Origin: Xestospongia muta
Taxonomy: Eukaryota > Porifera > Demospongiae > Haplosclerida > Petrosiidae
DNA: 64,000 bases
Direction of reading: 5' to 3'
NCBI GenBank assembly: GCA_963693285.1
Contig: OY848920.1
Location: 10,352,182 to 10,416,181, forward strand
The notes under the pieces are model-generated. The model did no database searches, was not told the DNA's origin, and was given only the letters and a program-made list of their open reading frames with translations. How positions within the stretch are numbered: position 1 is the stretch's first letter; each line of letters begins with the position of its first letter. The position numbers and the translations under genes were made by a program. Shown here in pieces: positions 55,855-64,000 of this stretch.

Positions 55855-57036
55855 TTATTTCACATAGATCTCATAGTAATTAACAGGGACATCCTCATCA
55901 GTAGTTTTCTGATCTGCACATATCCTCAACTCAATATAGTCAGTAGTCAGAGACTGTATAGTCTTGTGGAACCATGGGAGACCAGTAACTTGACAACATG
56001 ATCGTTCAATTGTTGAGCATCCCTTCTTGTCCCAGAGAGGATCAGCAGTATAGACTTTAGCTTGCCATTCCCCTTGAGCATCTGGGCTACCAGATTCACA
56101 GAAGTAGTCATTACCAATAAAAGACTGGACAGTTTGTGTACTACCTTTAGTACAGGGACAATTGTCAGATGAAGATTGGTCATTATCGGAATATCCAGCC
56201 ATAAATGTCCAGATATGTTGACGAGGAGAACCACGTGTGAGACTAATACCATCAACATAGTCACTGTTGATATCGTTATGTCCTGTTCCAGGTATATTGC
56301 TTACTGCATCAGGTGATCCATATTGATAACCTACTAACTTACCACACACCTGAGAGTAGTAACCATAAGAAGGGAACTTAACTGACTGACAACCACCACT
56401 GTTTGAAGTCTGTCTTCCACAAGCTCTAATACCTTCTGACTGATACAGTCTAAACCCAGGAGGACACTCCTCTGTAGAGTCAGACATATCCAGATATGCT
56501 ATTCTTGTCCATCCTCCTCCAGAACTACACAACTCCTCCATATGACAATAGACATGTTGTGTCTCTCCATCAGATGTTACTATCAGGTACATACCAGAAG
56601 GAATGTTTGGGTGTTTGTTCTTGATATCTTGACATAATGTAGGAAGAAGAGAGAGAGAGGAGTCATTATGTAATTCCAGGAGGTCTTCCACTAGTAGGAG
56701 GATATCATTGATAGCTCCAGCATTAGTTGTAGTGGTATTTTTGAGACGAGAGAGTGTAGTGACAATGTTGTCCAATTTTTGTACAACATGTTGTATAAGT
56801 TGTGTGTTATTATTTGTAGTACTGATGAGTTTATTAAGTAGATGAGTAGTGTTATCTCCTGGAGTTGTTATTGGTTGTTGTGTATTAGTAATGTACTTGT
56901 TAGTACAGGCTGCAGTACAGGTGTTGTTGTTAGCATCAAAGGTAAGAGCTAGTTTAGTAGTGGAGACATGATGGAACAAGATACTAGTAAGAAGGAGGAG
57001 AACAAGGAGGTAGTAGGTTGGTAATGATATCTTCAT
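55855..57036 (-). CDS. Secreted protein with fibrinogen-like/C-rich C-terminal region
   Basis: Single-exon gene, 393 residues. A hydrophobic signal peptide (YYLLVLLLLTSILF, residues about 8-21) is followed by a Thr/Asn-rich helical stalk (residues about 40-140, many NNT/NTT sequons). The C-terminal region begins with CSSGGGWTRIAYLDM and contains ECPPGFRLY, YSQVCGKLVGYQYGSPDA, DYVDGISLTRGSPRQHIWTF, DNCPCTKG, GNDYFCESG, DPLWDKKGC and IELRICADQ. This block is the pattern of a cnidarian/sponge secreted family related at its start to fibrinogen-like domains (GGGWT). It has about 16 Cys, suggesting disulphides and an extracellular location. Function is unknown; lectin-like recognition would be a guess. 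The start is the first Met, with a TATA box upstream. It is unrelated to the surrounding array. Confidence 0.85.
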   Translation of the reverse strand: MKISLPTYYLLVLLLLTSILFHHVSTTKLALTFDANNNTCTAACTNKYITNTQQPITTPGDNTTHLLNKLISTTNNNTQLIQHVVQKLDNIVTTLSRLKNTTTTNAGAINDILLLVEDLLELHNDSSLSLLPTLCQDIKNKHPNIPSGMYLIVTSDGETQHVYCHMEELCSSGGGWTRIAYLDMSDSTEECPPGFRLYQSEGIRACGRQTSNSGGCQSVKFPSYGYYSQVCGKLVGYQYGSPDAVSNIPGTGHNDINSDYVDGISLTRGSPRQHIWTFMAGYSDNDQSSSDNCPCTKGSTQTVQSFIGNDYFCESGSPDAQGEWQAKVYTADPLWDKKGCSTIERSCCQVTGLPWFHKTIQSLTTDYIELRICADQKTTDEDVPVNYYEIYVK

Positions 57037-57090
57037 GATGAGTGATAGTAGAAGGTAGTAATAATGTTGAGGTTATAGTGATGATGTTGT

Positions 57091-57098
57091 TTATATAC
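57091..57098 (-). promoter_or_regulatory. TATA box of the fibrinogen-like secreted gene
   Basis: On the minus strand gtatataaac lies about 55-60 bp upstream of the ATG at 57036, a suitable position for a TATA-driven gene with a short 5' UTR. Confidence 0.6.
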
Positions 57099-57099
57099 T

Positions 57100-57776
57100 G
57101 TTGAGGGAACATGACTACTGACGTCAGAACTAACTAGAGAGATGTGACTAGTGACATGAGAAATATTCTTGACAAAATGAGAGGTATTTATTTAGTTGTT
57201 TAATTGTTACTATGATTACATTTTGTGGCAAAACATCCTATATTTGTAGTACCATGTACTTTTAGAAATATACACTTCTTTAAGTCAACAAATTTATAAA
57301 CGTTGAGCTGATAATTAGTACATACAGCTGGTATTCTCAAATCAACATTATTACTATTTAATAAAATGTACTTTTAATACTATGTTTGTTAAAATCTCAT
57401 ATTGTCTGAAACAATGTGGCCACTTGATCCTGTTAATACTATTAGTTAGTACTAACTTTGTACTTCTGTTCTCAAATTTAAGAAATAATTTTTCTTTACC
57501 AAATATTATTGTTATAAAGTAGAGAGATAAATGTTAATAGACGGTACAAATGAATCATTATATTAGTAAGTTTTATAATTCAACACATTATTGAACAAAT
57601 GTTACTTGTTCTCCTTCTCTCAAGACATACTCCTTCCAGGAAAACAATTTATAAGGTTGGACTGACACAAGAGATAACAATACATTAGGGAAGTTTCTGT
57701 GACTGACAATTATCTCTTCAATAATTCTATATAGGACAGTCACAAGTTATGCAGAACAGCTCAATAACTCAATAAC
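57100..57776. other. AT-rich spacer, nothing recognised
   Basis: About 680 bp between the secreted gene and the copied PAXBP1 tail. No exon, repeat array or RNA gene could be identified. Confidence 0.5.
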
Positions 57777-58117
57777 ATGACAATCATGTGATGTAATGAT
57801 GAATTGATGTATAGATCATACATCAATTACCACAAGATTGGTCAGTGTCTGAATGTAAAGGACTGATCATTATTACAAGATATCTAACACATTTGTCAGA
57901 GACCCTTGAGAGAACAGTCATGAGTTATAATACTGAACAGAACAAGAAGAATACAATGTAAGTATATCATGTGATATCATGTAATAACTAACAGATACAT
58001 TTCATATTACATGTACATATCATATCTAATATATAATATATTATTATGAGTTGTTTATTAATTTATAGACAATTACAAGAAAGAATTATAAAATTACAGA
58101 AGTTATTAAAAGTTTGA
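57777..58117 (+). pseudogene. Duplicated 3' end of PAXBP1 (last two exons)
   Basis: Nearly identical to 12432-12783. It includes the exon 13 acceptor (exon copy from 57815), the intron with its tcatgtgata repeat (one unit fewer), and the last exon ending at the stop 58115-58117. Upstream exons are absent, so this is a truncated passenger. A few substitutions (LK to NK, S to I) are visible. It marks the left end of the duplication that produced gene F from a gene A-like source. Confidence 0.9.
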
Positions 58118-58431
58118 TCCTATTATGTAACAACTGTCTTCCTCAATATCTCAAATTCATTTCTAAAATAAAAATATAAATAATTCTTATTGATATCTTA
58201 TTGTTAAATGAACAGTTGATGTTACTATATATAGAGTCAGTGATCTATTAGATATTAGATTAAATGAATAGTCTCATACCCAGACCTATGATGAGAGTTT
58301 TAGGTCTCGGTACGATAGGTAATTAGATTATTAGGTAGCTGTGTACGTAATTGATTACCTAAAACGTCATCAATGAATCTCATTAACATGGTGACCTCTA
58401 CATTTAATGACCTTCGATTAGACAAACAAGT
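58118..58431. promoter_or_regulatory. Gene F upstream region, copy of the gene A upstream region
   Basis: Corresponds to 12784-13170 and retains the tatatagagtcagtgatc element and the ggtctcggtacga block, with several deletions and substitutions. Function is inferred from position. Confidence 0.45.
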
Positions 58432-61400
58432 ATGGCTGCAAGAAATCTTTCTTTTGAGAAATTATTAGAAGAGAAACCATCTCTTGATGAATTATGTGAA
58501 CATATTCGTATTGGTAGTAAATGGTATCAGTTAGGAATCCTGTTAAAACTGGATCCTAAGAAGTTGGAAGATATTATTCACAAGCTACCAGATGACTCCA
58601 CCTACAAAACAACAAAAATGTTTGAGTTGTGGTTAGATACCAAACCTGATGCTACCAGAAGACAAGTGGTACATGCTTTGAGGAAGAAGGTCATTGAAGA
58701 AAACACTGTTGCTCATAAATATGAGCTGGTCATGTTAAGAAAATGTTGTATCTCTGACGATGGTGAGTAAATCTGGTTGATAAGATAGTGTGTTGTGTCA
58801 TTATTTTTATTATAGGAATAGACTCCTCAGCTACTAAAGCAATTGATATTCTTTGGTGCCATGCTGACACACTACTGCAGACTCTGTTTAATCCTGTAAA
58901 AGTGTCTCAGATCCTATTTAGTGAGAGATGTATCAGTGAAGCAACACTTGATAGTATGGAGGGACTAAAAGGTTCCCCAGATGAGAAGAAGACAACTCTG
59001 TTATCTGCTATACATACAGCAGTATCTTCAGATCACAAGAAATTGAAAGTGGTAGCTACAGTACTATCCAAATTTGAGGAGACAAAAGTTCTATCTGAGA
59101 GAATTATCAGTGAATATAGTGAGAGAACAATTTCATATTACCTGGTTTAATTGTGGTATTTTCTCTTGAATGTCTATAGCTCAGATATATGACCAGATGA
59201 AGACTGATATTGCTCAAGAGATAGGAACAACAAGTCATAATGATCCAATGGAGGTTACAGAATCTGGAAATTGGATTACACCTGAGGGCACTATTTATAA
59301 GGTTATTGTATGTACAATTACTAATACTATAATATAGATGTTACTATGGTTTCATAGGAATCTAATGTGATGACAAAATGGGATATGTTAAATCCAAGTG
59401 GAAAGCGACCACTAGAAGATAAAGATATATCAGATGAGGACTTAAAAAGGAAGAGAGAAAGACATGATTTAGAACCAACATCTGATTATAGTGGTACATT
59501 TATACTGTTGATTAACTAAACTGTATTTATAAATTTTATTTATTTTATTATAGTCTGTGCCAGTGACATTTTACGTTGTCATTATGGTACTCTCTCTCAA
59601 TCTCTTCAATATCCAGTTCAAGTAGCAGAACTACTTCACGGAGAGGGAGTCATTTCAGGTGATATACTAAAAAATATAAAATATACAGCCAAATCTCCAT
59701 CAGCGGGAAATGCACTATTTGTCTTATTACAAGCTGTACGTCATGCTGTATATACCAACTATCATAATCTGGAGGTCTTTGCTAGTGTACTGATAAAACA
59801 AACTATCAATGTACCATGTGCTAATGCTATCATACAGGATTGTCGTGAGTACTGACATAGACTTTACTATTGTTATAAGTCCTATTTTAACAGGTAAAGT
59901 ATTTCCTGACTATGACATACAAGTAGAATATACTGGAAGTAGTGAAGAGAGTCAAACATTAAGTAAGTACTAGGAGAGAATTATCCATCATTTAAATTCT
60001 TTTTAATGTATAGATAAAGTTTTAAAACCTATTCCAATTCCTCGAAAGTTAGAAGCCACATTTGGGTTTATCCGAAAAGAATTTGGAATAGCCTTCAACA
60101 AAGTCCGAGAAGCAATTAATAAAAGTCCTCCACCTCTGAATGAATTGACATGCTTTTTTGCTGATAGTTATCCTCACCTTAAAACTGAAACAACTCATTG
60201 AAAGTCCATTGACGATGTCTTAAATGTTGTGCGTGATCATTGTACACTGATTGATATGATTTGTCTGGAGGGCATCGTGGAGCGATTTGATATCAAAGAA
60301 GCTAAGACACATATACAGGTATATAAAGAGGTTGTTCAGTCATTTTGCAAAGAAACAAAAGCTTGTCTTTGTCTGAATGAAACCTTCAAAGAAAATAAAA
60401 GTCATGCTCTACTCAAATGTGAGACAGCTGACTTTGTCTTAAACTGGGATCCTAAAAGTTGCACATTAGAAGATATTAATATTCTTCTTGCTGAATTAGT
60501 TGAGGAAAATGTACAAATTCGTGTCATTAGAGAGGGCGACTCCATCACTGTCTCTGTTTTTTGTCCACTCAGTTTAACAATTGTACTTATTGCCAAAGCT
60601 CAGGAGACTCTTGAATCATTGAAGAGGAGAGGATTACTCCAACTTACAATTGGTCACTGTACCATTTATGATCATAGAAGAGACAAGGTAAGAGATGAGT
60701 AGTATTAGACAACAGTTACTACATGTGTTGTTTATTGATATATAGGAGGTTAGAACTATTGTAGAAGAGAACACAAAGGAGTTGAGAAGTCATCTGGAAC
60801 TAGAACAAACCATGCAGAAAAAGATGACTATGCAAATATCATCTATTGTCAGACAAAATGAAGGTATATTGTGTACAACTACTGTTTTATTTAATAGCTG
60901 TCTATTATATGATATATCTGATTAATAACTTAATGTTCCTTTATATAGAAACAAGAGAAATGAAAGAAAAAACAATTGAACATTTAACATCACTTGTGAA
61001 AACAAAGGAAGGTAAATTAATACAACAGCAATCACAAGTCCAATGTTGTCAGTATTTTACATAATATATTAGTGATCAATTTTCTTCTCATTTTATATAA
61101 AGCTATTGAGAAGAATATACTGTCAGTGTCTGCTGAGAGACAGAAAGAGCTAGAGACACTACAAGAAATAATAACGTCATTGACTTTACAACTAAGGGAG
61201 AGAGACCAACAGATTGAGGAGTTAAAGCAGAGCTTGAAAGGTAACTGGTATTAGTCACTTCTCATTATATGACATTGTTACTAGATCTAGCATTCATACC
61301 AAAGACTCGTAAACCAGTAACTGATCAAGGACTTGAGGAGACTCAAACACAGTTCAGTCAGAGATCATTTATCATTGAAACTACAGGTAGTACTATTCAA

Positions 61401-64000
61401 TATATATAAATAGTCTTATAATACTCTTGTAGAATCTCTACCAATATCAGAGTTAAAAGATCAGTTAAAGGGTTCAGTTGATGATAAAGAAGATAGTTCA
61501 TTACCTCATCCAAGTAGGTTATATTGTAATTTGTATTATTATAACAAAGTAAAAAGAACATTTATTGATGTAATATACTAATACAATCCATTACATTCTT
61601 CAATGTTAGTATCATTACAGTAATTTATTTGTCTACTAGTAATCGTTGTACTGAAATCACAAATATTAAAATTATGAATAATCTTGGTTTATTCTAATAT
61701 AAATGTATTTAATGATCAATAGAGTCTCCAGATGACATATTGAAAGATTCTGATGATGAAGAGTCAGAGAATGAAGAGTCAGAGGATGATGAGTCAATCA
61801 AAGGTATGTATCTTTGAATATATGTCATTGTTAGCTGTGATAATGTGAACAAGATCACAATTATAAAAATGTCATCCTATAATTGTGATGTTAACAGTAC
61901 ACTTCACACTTAAGACAATAATCTCCAGTGTTTTCACAAGATGCTTATGGAAAATTGTTGCTTTCTTGTATGCAGTCATGTAGTTAATAAGTTATGATCT
62001 ACTCACTAGTCTCCTTAGAGGATATTATAATACTCTCTAAGGAAGCGTCTGGTCAATAACAATTATATACAATATAGGTTTGGTGAAGACAAAGGACATA
62101 GATATATACATGGTTTATTAGACCCTTCCTCTTTTGTGAGTTAGGAATATTTATCACAGGAACTACAAACACTCCACAGACCCATAGATAAGCTAGTGTA
62201 TGAATGGTTTGATTAAACCTAAAAATAATTATTTATAAAAACACAACATACCAACTATATCAACTATTGAACATGACATGACAGAAATAGAAACAAATAC
62301 TTTAAGAGAACAAGTACTGATTTAAAAGGATATGAACAAATGATAATGATGCCTTTATAAATAATTAATTAGATTGTAAAGTTTTAAAATGTGCTTCACA
62401 TTGATACCAACAACAAAACATTTTACTACATGTTTGTTCCAATAATATCAGGAATCAATAAAAGGAAGGGACTATATGTTGAATGTAATAATAAGAACAA
62501 ACACTATACATTATAATATCAATAATACATAATTTTACACTGACATTACCTGTATACTAATCAGCTCACCAATCAGAATACGTGTAGGACATTATGTTGC
62601 AAATGTCATTGTCAAAATAGAGAACAAATAGTGTTAATATCTACACTCAATGTTATAGTTCATTTTTAAATATATTCAGAACTAATTAATTTTGACATGT
62701 AGAATTAGTAAAGCAACTGCTGATCAAGAGAAAGCTGTTTTTGAGTTTTTAGAAGATAGAGATATCTTCATTATTTTTTTTTTCATTTGATGCAAAGACT
62801 TTATTTTCTAATATTTTTTGAAACAGAATACAGCTCCTTAGTACACAACTTGTAATATGACCAGCTATCTTTTCATTCATTGTAATAACACATTTCACTG
62901 ATGACATCACATAGTCTAATCTAAGGAATTAGACTAAAGTCATCAGATGCCCTTTCTTGTATTAAGTGAGTGGGTGTCTGGGGACAATACAATTTACTTT
63001 ACAAGGAAATAATCTAAACAAACCACACCCAAAAATTTAGTTACCAATATTTCATAATTCCAAACTAGTTGTCCTTCAATACAAACTAAAACTTAATTCA
63101 TTGTCTTTTTAAATAACTGATGATTATAATAGATAAATTTTTTTTTTCATTTATTGATTGTCAAAGCAATCTACTTGTCTTTCTTCTATCAGTACCTTAA
63201 CTAATAAACTACATCAGATCACTTCATTGTTTATAGTCAGACTCAATATATCTAGTCAATCAGTAAACTCTACAGTTCACAAGTCTCAAGTTGATATATT
63301 AATACCTGATATCCAGTGATATGTTCTGTTAATATGATAGCAATGATAGAATTATATCTATTGTTCCTTTGTAGCCATATCAACATTCAATCTAGTTGGC
63401 AAAATGTAATAAGCCCCGCCTCCTATTAGCTCGTTGCCATAGTAACCATATTCAGTAAACAATAATGGCTTACTTTCTTCTTCAGTGTGTTGTCTATGTA
63501 TTGTAGTGTGTTATAGTATATATTACTATGTGTGTACTATACTATATACTAACTCTGTTTTATAACAGGATACACTGGAAGTGTTCTGTGGGAAGATGAT
63601 TACAATAGTGTTAGACTCACTAGACCAAGTGTAGCACAAAGTGAAGATGTTATAAGTAAATTAATAAAAGAAAAACAAACAGGAAAAGAATGGAGTATTC
63701 ATCTCTCCTCATCATCTCCTGAAAGTACTGCAGTTATTATAAACAATCTTAATAAGTGTACAGTGAGGAGTCTTTATATATGGCACACTTCATTGGACAG
63801 TAAGTGTGTATCGATATTATCAGAGATACTAAAAACTAATAAAACAATAAAGACACTATGGCTGGTGTCCTCTTCACTTACTGGTGGTATCAAACAAGTC
63901 AGTGATAGTCTCTGTAATAATGAAACACTTGAAGAGTTAGTGTTGTTAGATGTTACTGGTATCACAGATGAAGATATGACTCACTTATCTACTATATTAG
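58432..64000 (+). pseudogene. Gene F: Death/CARD-like/X/coiled coil/LRR paralogue with stop in X (3' end off window)
   Basis: Exons: Death 58432-58762, CARD-like-1 58816-59118, linker 59180-59301 and 59358-59493, CARD-like-2 59554-59844, mini-exon 59894-59962, X from 60014, a coiled coil at about 60747-61242, an acidic exon near 61724-61803 and LRR from 63569 to beyond 64000. Within X, a Ser codon of gene E (TCA) is TGA at 60199-60201, in frame by codon count, so the product should stop after about 480 residues with both CARD-like domains but no coiled coil or LRRs. The downstream frame is otherwise open. Death exon 1 has a two-codon extension. The acidic exon has a 15-bp internal duplication relative to gene E. 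Confidence 0.75.
61970..63450. repeat. Long intron block shared by genes C, E and F (F copy)
   Basis: The fullest copy of the shared intronic block, between the acidic exon and the LRR exon of gene F. No coding exon seen. Confidence 0.7.

Overview
This window looks like a compact, AT-rich invertebrate genome, most plausibly a sponge (demosponge, Amphimedon-like). The evidence is tiny GT-AG introns (about 40-100 bp), very short intergenic gaps, animal-specific genes, and expanded death-fold/LRR genes. The species is an inference.

Region 1 (1-12783) holds three single-copy housekeeping genes, packed tightly. Intersectin (minus strand, 1-7781, running off the left edge within its PH domain) encodes two EH domains, a coiled coil, five SH3 domains and a DH domain. 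An ESCRT-III CHMP2B gene (plus, 7971-9241) diverges from it across 189 bp. A PAXBP1/GCFC gene (plus, 9421-12783) follows. All exons of these genes could be chained in frame by hand. Five long (CT)n tracts lie in their introns, each exactly at a 3' splice site and each pyrimidine-rich on the sense strand.

Region 2 (13171-64000) is a segmentally duplicated array of six related plus-strand genes, called A-F here (A 13171, B 21884, C 30073, D 42314, E 48303, F 58432). The shared architecture is: N-terminal Death domain (two in A), CARD/DED-like domain, basic linker, second CARD/DED-like domain, Ser/Thr-rich mini-exons, an unrecognised ~225-residue domain in one 674-nt exon (called X), a three-exon coiled coil, and an NLR-style LRR exon. 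I see no NACHT or P-loop. A, C, D and E can be read as full-length frames (1119, 1264, 1041 and 1095 residues). B has a stop in the first CARD-like domain and F a stop in X. C has an internal duplication joined through a broken LRR exon.

Between the LRR genes, on the minus strand, lie three copies of a composite remnant: the 5' exons of a RABL3-like small GTPase joined to the 3' exons of an FKBP51/52-like immunophilin. Each copy has a different set of disabling mutations. An intronless secreted protein gene with a fibrinogen-like C-terminal region (55855-57036, minus), with a decayed C-terminal relative beside it, interrupts the array. A copied 3' end of PAXBP1 sits just upstream of gene F, showing that gene A was duplicated together with its neighbour's last exons.

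The strongest candidate for an undescribed system is the array itself. Its paralogues are nearly identical in framework, but they differ repeatedly at the LRR beta-strand positions expected to face a ligand. This looks like a diversifying innate recognition family with death-fold output modules and no NACHT domain.
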